Source: JAEUJM01 sp041918615 (GTDB lineage: Bacteria > Actinomycetota > Acidimicrobiia > Acidimicrobiales > DATDAH01). From it: a stretch of DNA of 64,000 nt. The position numbers were made by a program, and so were the translations under genes. The notes under the pieces were generated by a model that made no database searches, was not told where the DNA came from, and worked only from the letters and a program-made list of their open reading frames with translations. The DNA is taken from assembly GCA_041918615.1 (NCBI GenBank), contig JAYRVH010000007.1, positions 186,001 through 250,000 on the forward strand, read 5' to 3'. Below, piece after piece: positions 7,983 to 16,217 of this stretch. Position 1 is the first letter of the stretch. Every line of letters starts with the position of its first letter.

Positions 7983-8918
7983 ATGAGCGCAGACGCCACC
8001 GACTTCCGCCTGTTGATGCTGGGTGCCATGTACGAGAACGGGGGGAACCTCACCCACCGGTCGCTCGACGGCCACCCGCAGCTTGCTGTGTACCCGTTCG
8101 AGTCGCAGGTGGGCACCCGACACGTGCAGGACGCCCTGGCCTCGATGTTCCCCGTGAAGTACCGCTGGCCCGAGTTCCTCCTCGACGCCACGCCGCTGCA
8201 GGACTTCCGCGCCATCATCGACGAGGAGACCAAGGTCCGCGCCCGCACCCCACACGTCAGCAAGTTCCGCCACGTTGCCTTCGACCTGGACGACGACGCG
8301 CGGGCCGCGGCCTACTCGCGACTGATCCTGGCCTCCGGGCGCTCGCGGGCCGCCAACGTGGCCGCGTTCTTCCGGGCGACCTTCGAGACGTGGCACGACT
8401 GGCGGTCCAGCGGCGACGAGCAGGTGTACGTGGGCTACAGCCCCATCATCACGGTCGACGCGACCCGCATCCTCGACGACCTTCCGGGCGCGCACGTGCT
8501 GCACGTCGTGCGCAACCCCTGGTCGGCCTACGCCGACACGAAGAAGCGGCCGGTGCCGATGGACATCGACGCCTACCTGCTGGCCTGGGCCACCACCCAG
8601 TTCCATGCTCTGCTGGCCCAGCAGCGCTTCCCGGGCCGGGTCCACGTGGTGCGGGCCGAGGACGTGATGGCCGACTCGGTGGCGGCTCTGGCGCCGGTGT
8701 GCGAGGCCCTCGGGGTCGAGGTCCACGCGGCCCTCGCCGTCCCCAGCTGGAACGGCGAGGCTCTCCACGAGGTCCGCCCCTGGGGCACCATCCGGTCCGC
8801 CACCACCGCCGCCAACCGGGCGACCGCGGCCGAGCTCTCGCATGTGGAGGTGGCCCGGGTGCGGACGGCCGCATGGCAGTACCTCGACGCCTTCGGCTAC
8901 CGGGACTTCCTGGGCTGA
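7983..8918 (+). CDS. Sulfotransferase family protein
   Basis: A 311-residue putative PAPS-dependent sulfotransferase. The N-terminus LMLGAMYENGGNLTHRSLDGHPQL aligns with the 5'-phosphosulfate loop of the family (RSGTTLLxxLLDGHPE type), although the usual Gly-Thr-Thr reads Gly-Gly-Asn. HVVRNPWSAYADTKKRP is the 3'-phosphate-binding segment (Arg, then Ser/Ala). The C-terminal part has LSHVEVARVRTAAWQYLDAFGY, as in related enzymes. The ATG at 7983 lies at the second copy of a duplicated leader and overlaps a 14-codon micro-frame (7942-7986) by ATGA. The substrate is probably the glycan made by the surrounding genes. Confidence 0.8.
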   Translation: MSADATDFRLLMLGAMYENGGNLTHRSLDGHPQLAVYPFESQVGTRHVQDALASMFPVKYRWPEFLLDATPLQDFRAIIDEETKVRARTPHVSKFRHVAFDLDDDARAAAYSRLILASGRSRAANVAAFFRATFETWHDWRSSGDEQVYVGYSPIITVDATRILDDLPGAHVLHVVRNPWSAYADTKKRPVPMDIDAYLLAWATTQFHALLAQQRFPGRVHVVRAEDVMADSVAALAPVCEALGVEVHAALAVPSWNGEALHEVRPWGTIRSATTAANRATAAELSHVEVARVRTAAWQYLDAFGYRDFLG

Positions 8919-8934
8919 TGGGCCGGCGCACCTG

Positions 8935-9900
8935 ATGGCCCGCGTGGCGGTCACCGGCGGCACGGGGTTCGTCGGCGCGAACCTGGTGCGTCGGCTGCTG
9001 GTCGAGGGCCACGAAGTCCACCTGCTGGTGCGCCCCGGCCACCACACCTGGCGCCTCGACGGCGTGCTCGACGACGTACGCCGTCGCGTCGTCGACCTGG
9101 GCGCCCGCGACGACCTGGCCGCCCTCGTGCGCGTGATGTCACCGGACTGGGTGTTCCACCTGGCTGCCCATGGTGCCTACCCCTGGCAGACGGACCCCGT
9201 CGCCATCCGCGACACCAACGTGGTGGGCACCGACAACCTCGTGAACGCCTGCACCGCCGCCGGCGTGGGGTCGTTCGTCCACACCGGCTCGTCGTCCGAG
9301 TACGGCGCCCGCGACCACGCTCCCGCCGAGGTCGAGGCCGCCGACCCCGGCAGCTACTACGGCCTCACCAAGACATGGGCCACCCAGGCCAGCCGGCTCG
9401 CAGGGTTCACCACCCTGCGCCTGTACTCGGTGTACGGGCCATGGGAGGACCCCCGCCGCTTCATCCCCATGCTGGTGCAGCACGGATTCGAGGGACGGCT
9501 ACCGCCCCTCGCCCACGCCGACACCGCCCGCGACTTCGTCCACGTCGACGACGTCGTCGGTGCCCTGCTGTTGGCGGCATCGGCCATGGCCCCCGAGCCG
9601 GGCCGACCCGGGCCGGTGTACAACGTCGGCACCGGCGTGCAGACCACCCTGCGAGAGGCGGTGACCGTGGCACAGGAGGTGCTGGCGATCGGCGCCCAAC
9701 CCGGGTGGGACACCCTTGCGGCGCGCCCGTGGGACACCGTTGTGTGGGTGGCCGATCCTCGGCGGATCGGCGAAGAGCTCGGGTGGCGTCCGAGTCTCAC
9801 CTTCGAGGAGGGCTTCCGGCGGACGGTCGACTGGCACCGTGCCCTCGAGGGCACCGCGTCGGCGACCGGCCGAGTGGTCGGAGGGGGCGCCGACCGATGA
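8935..9900 (+). CDS. NAD-dependent epimerase/dehydratase (SDR family)
   Basis: A 321-residue extended SDR acting on nucleotide sugars. The Rossmann motif is VTGGTGFVGANLVRRLL (TGGxGFxG); HLAAHGAYP follows; the catalytic triad is a Ser in HTGSSSEYG and YGLTK (YxxxK). RDFVHVDDVV and YNVGTG are typical of UDP/dTDP-sugar 4-epimerases and dehydratases. I chose ATG 8935, where homology starts, rather than an earlier ATG at 8842 inside the sulfotransferase gene. It is 16 bp downstream of the sulfotransferase, and its stop overlaps the start of the second GT-C-like gene (ATGA). Substrate not determinable. Confidence 0.9.
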   Translation: MARVAVTGGTGFVGANLVRRLLVEGHEVHLLVRPGHHTWRLDGVLDDVRRRVVDLGARDDLAALVRVMSPDWVFHLAAHGAYPWQTDPVAIRDTNVVGTDNLVNACTAAGVGSFVHTGSSSEYGARDHAPAEVEAADPGSYYGLTKTWATQASRLAGFTTLRLYSVYGPWEDPRRFIPMLVQHGFEGRLPPLAHADTARDFVHVDDVVGALLLAASAMAPEPGRPGPVYNVGTGVQTTLREAVTVAQEVLAIGAQPGWDTLAARPWDTVVWVADPRRIGEELGWRPSLTFEEGFRRTVDWHRALEGTASATGRVVGGGADR

Positions 9901-11342
9901 CCGCCCCGGCCGCTCGCAGGCCCAGCAGCGGCAGCGGCCGCGTCGCCCGCCTCGGCGACCGGCGCTGGGCCCTCATCGCGCTCACCGCCCTCGTGCTGGC
10001 TCGAGCGGCGTGGTACGCGATGCAGGGTGTCGGGTTCGTGCTCGACGACTGGAGCCTGGCCGGGTACCGCCACTTCAACGGGGCCATGACCGACGTGATG
10101 CTCGAGAGCCGGCCAGGCACGTGGCTGACGCTGACGACGCTCTACGCGATCGCCGACACCCACCCACTGGTGCTCTTCGCCCTGATCACCGCGCTCTACC
10201 TACTGGCCACGGTGCTCCTCTACCTGCTGCTCGCCCGGTACGTCTCGCCGCCGGTGGCGGTCGCCGCCGCCGCGACCTGGGTGGTCCTGCCCAACCACAA
10301 CACCATCGCCCTGTGGGGAGCCAGCGGCAACGGCCTGGTGGCCCTGGTGCTGGCCCTGGCCGGGGTGCTGGTGCTGACCCACGGCCGCTGGCTGGCCGCC
10401 GGTCTGCTGCTGGCCGGATCGGTGCTGTGCTACGAGCTGTTCACTCCGCTGTGCCTGCTCGCTCCCGTGCTGGTGCCAGGGCGCTGGCAACTGCAGGTTC
10501 CCCGTCGGCAGGTGGCCGTCTGGCAGCGGGCCGTGGCCATCGCCCTCAGCCTGGCCGCCGCGGGTTGGTCGTCGACCCACTCCAGCTACCCACTCGAGCT
10601 GCGGATGCTCGACCCGGTGGTGTTCTGGTCGGGCCACTTCGGTACCGGCCTGCTGGCCAGCGCCGCGCCGCCGGCACTGCTGCGCACCGGGCTCGCTGCT
10701 GCTGCCGCGGTGGGCGTGATCGTCTGCGCGGTGGCCTGGGTGAAGGGCGAGCGCGAGCGTGAGTCGGGGCCCACGCTCGTGGTGGTCGGCATCGCACTCA
10801 TGGCCATCGGCGGATGGGTGGGATTCACGCTGCCGTTGGGCTCGCACGGCCAGAACGACCGCCTGTACGCGGCATCGTCCATCGGCTCGGCACTCGTGGT
10901 GGTGGGCATCGTGCGCTACGCATGGGGTCGCAGCCACGCCGCACTGCCCTCGCACGGCCTGGCTCGCTTCGCCATCCGGGCCGCGGTGGTGACGTTCGTG
11001 TTGGTCTGCCTGGCGGGCCAGCGCATCTCGCTGGGCTCGTGGATCCGCGCCGGCGACGACGCCGTCGCCGCGCTGCACTACATCGACGCCAACGCCGAGG
11101 GCGATCCCGGGGCCAGCCGCTTCGTGATCGGTCCGACCCGGATCTACCGCAACGCCGTCAGCGGCATCCAGGACGAGGACGGCAAGTGGGCGCTGCGCCT
11201 CACCTTCGGCGACGAGGGTGGCGGCACCCTGCGCATCCCCGACACCGCCGACGCCTTCGTCCAGCGGTCACCCGGCGAGGTGTTGGTCGAGTGGCGCCAG
11301 ATCCTCCCGAGCCCCCCGCCCCCGACCCCCGCCGAGCCCTGA
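9897..11342 (+). CDS. GT-C-like polytopic membrane protein, paralogue B
   Basis: A 481-residue protein with about ten membrane segments and the outer-loop acidic pair LDDWSLAG after helix 1, as in GT-C glycosyltransferases. It is a close paralogue of the protein at 2851-4308: the two align over their full length with matching helices and loops (LESRPGTWL, LPNHNTIALWGAS, SVLCYELFTPL, ESGPTLVVVG, NDRLYAASSIGSALVVVG). It closes the overlapping gene chain that begins at 2851. The following 200 bp hold a 21-bp tandem repeat and a nested hairpin that probably terminates the operon. Sugar or lipid donor unknown. Confidence 0.78.
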   Translation: MTAPAARRPSSGSGRVARLGDRRWALIALTALVLARAAWYAMQGVGFVLDDWSLAGYRHFNGAMTDVMLESRPGTWLTLTTLYAIADTHPLVLFALITALYLLATVLLYLLLARYVSPPVAVAAAATWVVLPNHNTIALWGASGNGLVALVLALAGVLVLTHGRWLAAGLLLAGSVLCYELFTPLCLLAPVLVPGRWQLQVPRRQVAVWQRAVAIALSLAAAGWSSTHSSYPLELRMLDPVVFWSGHFGTGLLASAAPPALLRTGLAAAAAVGVIVCAVAWVKGERERESGPTLVVVGIALMAIGGWVGFTLPLGSHGQNDRLYAASSIGSALVVVGIVRYAWGRSHAALPSHGLARFAIRAAVVTFVLVCLAGQRISLGSWIRAGDDAVAALHYIDANAEGDPGASRFVIGPTRIYRNAVSGIQDEDGKWALRLTFGDEGGGTLRIPDTADAFVQRSPGEVLVEWRQILPSPPPPTPAEP

Positions 11343-11350
11343 TCTCCCCG

Positions 11351-11497
11351 TCTGCGCCTCGCTTCACCCGTTCTGCGCCTCGCTTCACCCGTTCCGCGCC
11401 TCGCATCCCCCGTTCCGCGCCTCGCATCCCCCGTTCCGCGCCTCGCATCCCCCGTTCCGCGCCTCGCATCCCCCGTTCCGCGCCTCGCATCCCCCGT
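11351..11497. repeat. Seven tandem copies of a 21-bp unit
   Basis: Seven head-to-tail copies with no spacers: two of TCTGCGCCTCGCTTCACCCG(T) followed by five of TCCGCGCCTCGCATCCCCCG(T). They start nine bases after the stop of the GT-C-like gene and end inside the left arm of the hairpin at 11493-11547. Since 21 is a multiple of three, the repeat is open in several frames, but it lies outside any supported gene. Copy number is likely to vary between strains. Confidence 0.9.
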
Positions 11498-11547
11498 TCT
11501 GGCGTCGTTCACCGTCGCAGAGCGACGGAATCAGACGCCAGAACGGG
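11493..11547. terminator. Nested hairpin between convergent genes (probable bidirectional terminator)
   Basis: A 14-bp perfect outer stem (CCCGTTCTGGCGTC at 11493-11506 with its complement at 11534-11547) encloses a second perfect 7-bp hairpin (CCGTCGC at 11512-11518, AGA loop interrupted by one base, GCGACGG at 11522-11528). It lies between the end of the plus-strand glycan operon and the end of sucD on the minus strand, where a two-way terminator is expected. No T-tract is present, as is common in high-GC actinobacteria. Confidence 0.7.
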
Positions 11548-11557
11548 TGGGGTGGTG

Positions 11558-12442
11558 CTACAGGGAGGCGACGATGTCGGCCATCAGGTCGCCCGCCTCG
11601 GTGGGGTTGAGGCCAACCCGGACGCCGGCGGCACGCAGGGCGTCCATCTTGGCGGCCGCGGTGCCCTTGCCGCCCGAGACGATGGCGCCCGCGTGGCCCA
11701 TCTTCTTGCCGGGAGGCGCGGTCACGCCGGCCACGTACGCCGACACGGGCTTCGTCATCGAGGTCGCGATGAACTCGGCCGCCTCTTCTTCGGCCGACCC
11801 GCCGATCTCGCCGATCATCATCACGGCCTTCGTCTCGGGGTCGGCCTCGAAGCGCTCGAGGCAGTCGATGAACGTGGTGCCGGGCACCGGGTCGCCGCCG
11901 ATGCCCACACAGGTGGTCTGACCGATGCCCTTCTGGGTGAGCTCGTGCAGCGCCTGGTACGTCAGGGTGCCCGAGCGGCTCACGATGCCCACCGGGCCGC
12001 CGCCCATGGCGATCTCACCGGCGGTGATGCCGATGTTGCACTTGCCGGGGCTGATGATGCCTGGGCAGTTGGGCCCGAGCAGTTGCACGTCGGGGTGGTC
12101 CCGCTTCAGCTGGTTGTAGAACAGCGCCTCGTCGTGGGCGGGCACGCCCTCAGTGATCACGATGATCATCTCGACGCCGCCCTCGGCTGCCTCCAGCACC
12201 GCCGCCTTCACGCCCGGCGCCGGGATGAAGATGCACGACACGTTGGCGCCGGTCTCGGCCACGGCCTCGGCCACCGAGGCGAAGATGGGCACGCCGTCCA
12301 CGTCGGTGCCGGCCTTCTTGGGGTTCGTTCCGGCCACGACCTGCGTGCCGTACGCACGGTTGCGCAGGCCGTAGAAGCGGCCCTGGCTGCCGGTGAGGCC
12401 CTGGTAGACGACCTTGGTGTTCTCGTCGACGAAGATTGCCAT
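11558..12442 (-). CDS. sucD: Succinyl-CoA synthetase, alpha subunit
   Basis: A 294-residue alpha subunit of succinate-CoA ligase (TCA cycle, substrate-level phosphorylation). The CoA-binding Rossmann segment reads VYQGLTGSQGRFYGLRN; GPNCPGIISPGKCNIG follows; the active-site His that becomes phosphorylated lies in MGHAGAIVSGGKGTAAAK. Length is normal. It follows sucC with a 93-bp spacer containing a GCAGCGGAGCGGAGC motif also seen before purH. The order sucC-sucD with a B12-binding subunit upstream links the enzyme to methylmalonyl-CoA metabolism as well as to the TCA cycle. Confidence 0.97.
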   Translation of the reverse strand: MAIFVDENTKVVYQGLTGSQGRFYGLRNRAYGTQVVAGTNPKKAGTDVDGVPIFASVAEAVAETGANVSCIFIPAPGVKAAVLEAAEGGVEMIIVITEGVPAHDEALFYNQLKRDHPDVQLLGPNCPGIISPGKCNIGITAGEIAMGGGPVGIVSRSGTLTYQALHELTQKGIGQTTCVGIGGDPVPGTTFIDCLERFEADPETKAVMMIGEIGGSAEEEAAEFIATSMTKPVSAYVAGVTAPPGKKMGHAGAIVSGGKGTAAAKMDALRAAGVRVGLNPTEAGDLMADIVASL

Positions 12443-12535
12443 CAGCCCCGTCCCTCCTTCGTCGGGACCCCTTCGGGATCCAGGTCGCGGGTCGCGGCTG
12501 CTCCGCTCCGCTGCGCAGCGTGGATGGTCATGTGA

Positions 12536-13681
12536 TCAGGCTCCTTCCGCGGCGAAGGCCACGGCTCGTGCGGCGGCGTCGAGCATCGTGGGCTCGGAGA
12601 CCAGCCGGGCGGACGCATGCTCGGCCAGGATCGCCCGACCCTCCTCCGCGTTGGTGCCGTCGAGGCGGATGACGATGGGCGAGCTGATCTCGACCCGGCC
12701 GAGGGCCTGGACGATCCCGTTGGCGACCTCCTCGCCGCGCGTGATGCCACCGAAGATGTTGATGAAGATCGACCGCACCTTCTCGTCGTTGTTGATGACC
12801 TCCATCGCCGCGGCCATGACGTCGGCGTTGGCGCCGCCGCCGATGTCGAGGAAGTTGGCGGGCGTGCCCCCGACCTGGCTGACCACGTCGACGGTGCTCA
12901 TGGCGAGTCCGGCGCCGTTGGCGATGATGCCCACGGTGCCGTCGAGGCCCACGTACTGGAGGCCCTTCTCGTGGGCGGCCTGCTCACGCTCGTCGCGCAC
13001 CTGGGTGGCCTCGTACTCGGCCCACTCGTGGCGGAAGCCGGCGTTGTCGTCGAGGGTCACCTTGGCGTCGAGGGCGTGCACGCCCCCGTCCGGCTTGACG
13101 ATCAGCGGGTTGATCTCGACTAGGTCGGCGTCGCCCTCGGTGTACGCCCGGTAGAGCTTCGTGAGGATGCCGACCACGCCGTCGGTGACGTCGGGGTCGA
13201 GTCGGGCGGCCAGCACCCACTCGCGGCACACCTCGGGGGTGAGGCCGTCGACCGGGTCGATGTGGATCTTGGCGATGGCGTCGGGGTTGTCGGCGGCCAC
13301 GCCCTCGATGTCGACGCCCCCCTCGGCCGACAACATGCCCAGGTGCTTCTTGGCAGCACGGTCGAGGGTGAAGCTGGCGTAGTACTCCTGGGCGATGTCC
13401 GACGCCCGCTCGATCCAGACGATCTCGACGGTGTGTCCCTTGATGTCCATGCCCAGGATCGCCTCGGCGTGGGTGCGGGCCTCGGTGGTGTCGGCCGCCA
13501 ACTTGATGCCGCCCGCCTTGCCCCGCCCCCCGACCTGGACCTGGGCCTTCACGACCACCGGGTAGCCGATTCGATCAGCCGCGGCGACGGCGTCGTCGAC
13601 GGTGCTCACCGCCTCGCCGGCCGAGGTGGGGATGTCGTAGGAGGCGAAGAGCTGCTTCCCCTGGTACTCGTACAGATCCAC
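12536..13681 (-). CDS. sucC: Succinyl-CoA synthetase, beta subunit
   Basis: A 381-residue ATP-grasp beta subunit. It starts VDLYEYQGKQLFASYDIP and contains VVVKAQVQVGGRGKAGG (nucleotide-binding lysine), LVEINPLIV, GLDGTVGIIANGAGLAM and FINIFGGITRGEEVANGI. GTG 13681 is the only start that gives the family N-terminus, and it shares one base with the stop of the upstream B12-binding gene (TAGTG), so the two are translationally coupled. The partner alpha subunit follows downstream. Confidence 0.97.
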   Translation of the reverse strand: MDLYEYQGKQLFASYDIPTSAGEAVSTVDDAVAAADRIGYPVVVKAQVQVGGRGKAGGIKLAADTTEARTHAEAILGMDIKGHTVEIVWIERASDIAQEYYASFTLDRAAKKHLGMLSAEGGVDIEGVAADNPDAIAKIHIDPVDGLTPEVCREWVLAARLDPDVTDGVVGILTKLYRAYTEGDADLVEINPLIVKPDGGVHALDAKVTLDDNAGFRHEWAEYEATQVRDEREQAAHEKGLQYVGLDGTVGIIANGAGLAMSTVDVVSQVGGTPANFLDIGGGANADVMAAAMEVINNDEKVRSIFINIFGGITRGEEVANGIVQALGRVEISSPIVIRLDGTNAEEGRAILAEHASARLVSEPTMLDAAARAVAFAAEGA

Positions 13682-14103
13682 TACGCGCGTGCCTCCAGTT
13701 GTCGCTCGCGTTCCGCCAGGGCGGCGGCGAGCCAGTCGGTGATGGTGTCCATCGTGGTACCGGGGTTGAACACCTCGGCCACGCCGAGGTGTTTCAGCGT
13801 GGCGATGTCGACGTCGGGGATGATCCCTCCGCCGAACACCAGCGCATCGTCGCGCCCTTGTGCCGCCAGTTCGGCGATCACCCGGGGGAAGAGCGTCAGG
13901 TGTGCACCCGAGAGCACCGACAGGCCGACGGCATCGGCGTCCTCCTGCACCACCGCCGAGGCGACCTGCTCGGGGGTCTGGAAGAGCCCGGTGTAGATGA
14001 CCTCGAAACCGGCGTCCCGCAGTGCCCGGGCGATCACCTTCACGCCCCGGTCGTGGCCGTCGAGGCCGGTCTTGGCGACGACGACCCGGTAGCGGCGATC
14101 CAC
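13681..14103 (-). CDS. Cobalamin-binding domain protein (methylmalonyl-CoA mutase small subunit type)
   Basis: A 140-residue B12-binding domain with the diagnostic DGHDRG motif (DxHxxG, whose His ligates cobalt in base-off/His-on B12), then GFEVIYTGLFQTPEQ, VGLSVLSGAHLTLFP and VFGGGIIPDVD. It matches the C-terminal domain of methylmalonyl-CoA mutase, which in many bacteria is a separate subunit. The catalytic large subunit is not in the window. The GTG at 14103 gives the expected size. It is coupled to sucC, which makes sense because the mutase produces succinyl-CoA. It could serve a related mutase (for example ethylmalonyl- or isobutyryl-CoA) instead. Confidence 0.88.
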   Translation of the reverse strand: MDRRYRVVVAKTGLDGHDRGVKVIARALRDAGFEVIYTGLFQTPEQVASAVVQEDADAVGLSVLSGAHLTLFPRVIAELAAQGRDDALVFGGGIIPDVDIATLKHLGVAEVFNPGTTMDTITDWLAAALAERERQLEARA

Positions 14104-14124
14104 GACGGCCGATAGTAAGAGGGC

Positions 14125-14571
14125 ATGACGAAAGGCACCAAAGCCGTCGCACTCGCGATCGCGGCTGTCGTGGTCGGGCTCGGGGCGGGTTGGCTGATCC
14201 TGCAGCTTGCGTCGTCGGGCCAGGCCGACGTGCGGCTGGGCGATGCCGAGTTCAACGCGGGCTACAGCGAGGTGCTCGCCGGTGCCATCGACGACGGCGA
14301 CGGCCAGCCGCTGATCTTCAACGACCTGGTGGGCGGCGACCGCGACATCTACGTGCAGCACCGGGGCGGTGCGCTGGACGAGGGCTGGTCGGCCTTCGAG
14401 ACCCGGGTGCCCGGCACCGATGACTGCTTCGCCGAGTGGGATGGCGACGACCGGGTCTTCCGGTCGACGTGCGACGAGGCCCTCACCTTCCCCGCCGACG
14501 GCGACGGGCTGACGGCCTACCCCACGCGCATCAGCACCGACGACCGCCTGATCATCGACCTCCGCAACTGA
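14125..14571 (+). CDS. Small membrane-anchored protein of unknown function
   Basis: 148 residues: a short basic start (MTKGTK), one hydrophobic helix at about residues 7-30 that could be an uncleaved anchor or signal peptide, and an acidic, soluble outer domain with two cysteines (DDCFAEW and RSTCDEAL) that may form a disulfide. I recognise no family. It is divergent from the B12-binding gene with only 21 bp between the two starts, and it converges with the acyl-CoA synthetase gene 23 bp downstream. Confidence 0.7.
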   Translation: MTKGTKAVALAIAAVVVGLGAGWLILQLASSGQADVRLGDAEFNAGYSEVLAGAIDDGDGQPLIFNDLVGGDRDIYVQHRGGALDEGWSAFETRVPGTDDCFAEWDGDDRVFRSTCDEALTFPADGDGLTAYPTRISTDDRLIIDLRN

Positions 14572-14594
14572 GCGCTCCGCTCGACGACGGCGGG

Positions 14595-16091
14595 TCAATC
14601 ACCGAAGAGCGCCAGGACCTCGCGCTTCTGGACCTTGTTCGTGCCCGTCCGCGGGAGCTGTCCGACCACGAGCACCCGCTGCGGCGCCTTGTACGGCGCC
14701 AGGCGCTCGGCGGCCCAGGCGACGAGCGCCTCAGGAGTGAGCGACGCACCTTCGGCCAGGCGGACCGCGGCCACGGGCACCGCACCCTTGCGCTCGTCGG
14801 GAAGGCCGACGACGGCTGCTTCGAGCACGTCGGGATGCTCCTCGAGGGCGTGTTCGACCTCTCGGGCGTAGACCGAGTAGCCCCCGTGCATGAGCACGTC
14901 CTTCTTCCGGCCGGCGAACAGGGCGGTGCCGAACGCGCCCTTGCGCGCCAGGTCGCCCGTGCGCAGCCAGCCGTCGGCCGTCACCATGTCGGCGGTGGCG
15001 TCCGGCGACCCCCAGTAGCCCTTCAGCACCCCGGGCCCGTGGATGAGCAGCTCCCCCTCGCTGCCGGCGCGCACCTCGTCCCCGTCGTCGTCGACCACCT
15101 TGAACCGGTAGCCGGGAAGCGGCACGCCGAGCGAGTCACCGAGCCCCAGGTCGAGCATGGGGGGTGAGATCTTGGTGGCCACCGCGCCGCCGAGCTCGAC
15201 CATGCCGTAGCCCTCGGCGAAGAGCGCCTCGCCGACCGGGCCGATCACCGGCAACGTCGCGGTGGCGCCGAAGGCCTTGAAGCGCCGGGCGAGCTCCGAC
15301 GGCATCGCGTCCGCACCCGAGATCCACGCCCGGACACACGTGAGGTCACGCCCTTTCGCACCCGCTTCGTCCATCATCCGGTACATCGCGGGCACGCCGA
15401 TGAACACGCTGCTGCGGCGCTCCTCGATGATGTCGAGCACGTCGTCAGGACGGAAATGGGCGAGGAAGTAGATCGGGATGCCGGCGCACGCCAGGCCGAC
15501 CGCCGCCGCGAAGCCCATGATGTGCGCCATGGGGAGGCTCACGACCGCCTCGTCGGTCCGCAGGAACGAGGGCCACGCGGCGCCGGCCCCCAGCGACCCC
15601 ACGAGGGCGCGATGGGTGAGCTCGGCCCCTTTGGGCTTGCCGGTCGTGCCCGACGTGTAGAAGAGGGCGGCCACGTCGCGGGCGTCGACGGGCCGAGCCT
15701 CGAGGAGCGGGTCGTGGCCCGCCAGGGATGCGGTGTCGCTCACGATGAGGTCGGCGCCCGAGTCGGCCACCACGTGGGCGATCTCGTCAGGCCGCATGTG
15801 GGCGTTCACGGGCACGGCGATGCCCCCGGCCCTCGAGGCGGCCAGGCAGCCGAGCAGCAGGTCGTAGGCGTTCGGGGTGGCCAGCACGACGCGGTCGCCG
15901 GGCTCGATGCGCGCCGCGATGCCCCCGGCCCACTCGGACACCTGGGCGGACGCCTGGCGGTAGGTGCGTTCGTGACCGCCGGGCTCGGCGACCAGGCGGC
16001 GGTCGCCATGGATGGCGGCCAGGCGCTCGGCGATCGTGCCCAGTGTCTGGTCGCGCGACAGGACGAAGCGTGCGCGGGCCAGTGGATTCAC
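14595..16091 (-). CDS. AMP-dependent acyl-CoA synthetase / ligase
   Basis: A 498-residue ANL-superfamily enzyme that adenylates a carboxylic acid and transfers it to CoA. The P-loop is LFYTSGTTGKPKGAELTH; EGYGMVELGG and GWLRTGDLA are the A5 and A7 core motifs, and the C-terminal catalytic Lys is in GTNKVQKREVL. It resembles the long-chain/o-succinylbenzoate group; the substrate cannot be told. GTG 16091 is where homology begins, although the open frame continues upstream. The start faces the start of the BY-kinase-like gene across 126 bp. Confidence 0.9.
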   Translation of the reverse strand: MNPLARARFVLSRDQTLGTIAERLAAIHGDRRLVAEPGGHERTYRQASAQVSEWAGGIAARIEPGDRVVLATPNAYDLLLGCLAASRAGGIAVPVNAHMRPDEIAHVVADSGADLIVSDTASLAGHDPLLEARPVDARDVAALFYTSGTTGKPKGAELTHRALVGSLGAGAAWPSFLRTDEAVVSLPMAHIMGFAAAVGLACAGIPIYFLAHFRPDDVLDIIEERRSSVFIGVPAMYRMMDEAGAKGRDLTCVRAWISGADAMPSELARRFKAFGATATLPVIGPVGEALFAEGYGMVELGGAVATKISPPMLDLGLGDSLGVPLPGYRFKVVDDDGDEVRAGSEGELLIHGPGVLKGYWGSPDATADMVTADGWLRTGDLARKGAFGTALFAGRKKDVLMHGGYSVYAREVEHALEEHPDVLEAAVVGLPDERKGAVPVAAVRLAEGASLTPEALVAWAAERLAPYKAPQRVLVVGQLPRTGTNKVQKREVLALFGD

Positions 16092-16120
16092 CCGCCCGAC
16101 CCTACCGGCGACCGACCTCG

Positions 16121-16150
16121 GCAGACCGCGGCAGACCGCGGCAGACCGCT
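16121..16150. repeat. Three tandem 10-bp repeats in a divergent promoter region
   Basis: GCAGACCGCG is repeated three times without gaps (the last copy ends CT). The repeats lie 30-59 bp upstream of the acyl-CoA synthetase GTG and 68-97 bp upstream of the polysaccharide co-polymerase ATG. Such iterated motifs in a divergent promoter can be regulator binding sites; no regulator is known. Confidence 0.55.
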
Positions 16151-16217
16151 CAACCGGCGTCACGGACGGCCGATTGGACACACGCAGGCGCCCTGGTGCC
16201 CGCGGTTCCGGCCGGCG

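Noticed and set aside
11351..11497. CRISPR-like array
   Set aside because: The 21-bp units are contiguous with no unique spacers, and no cas genes are present.
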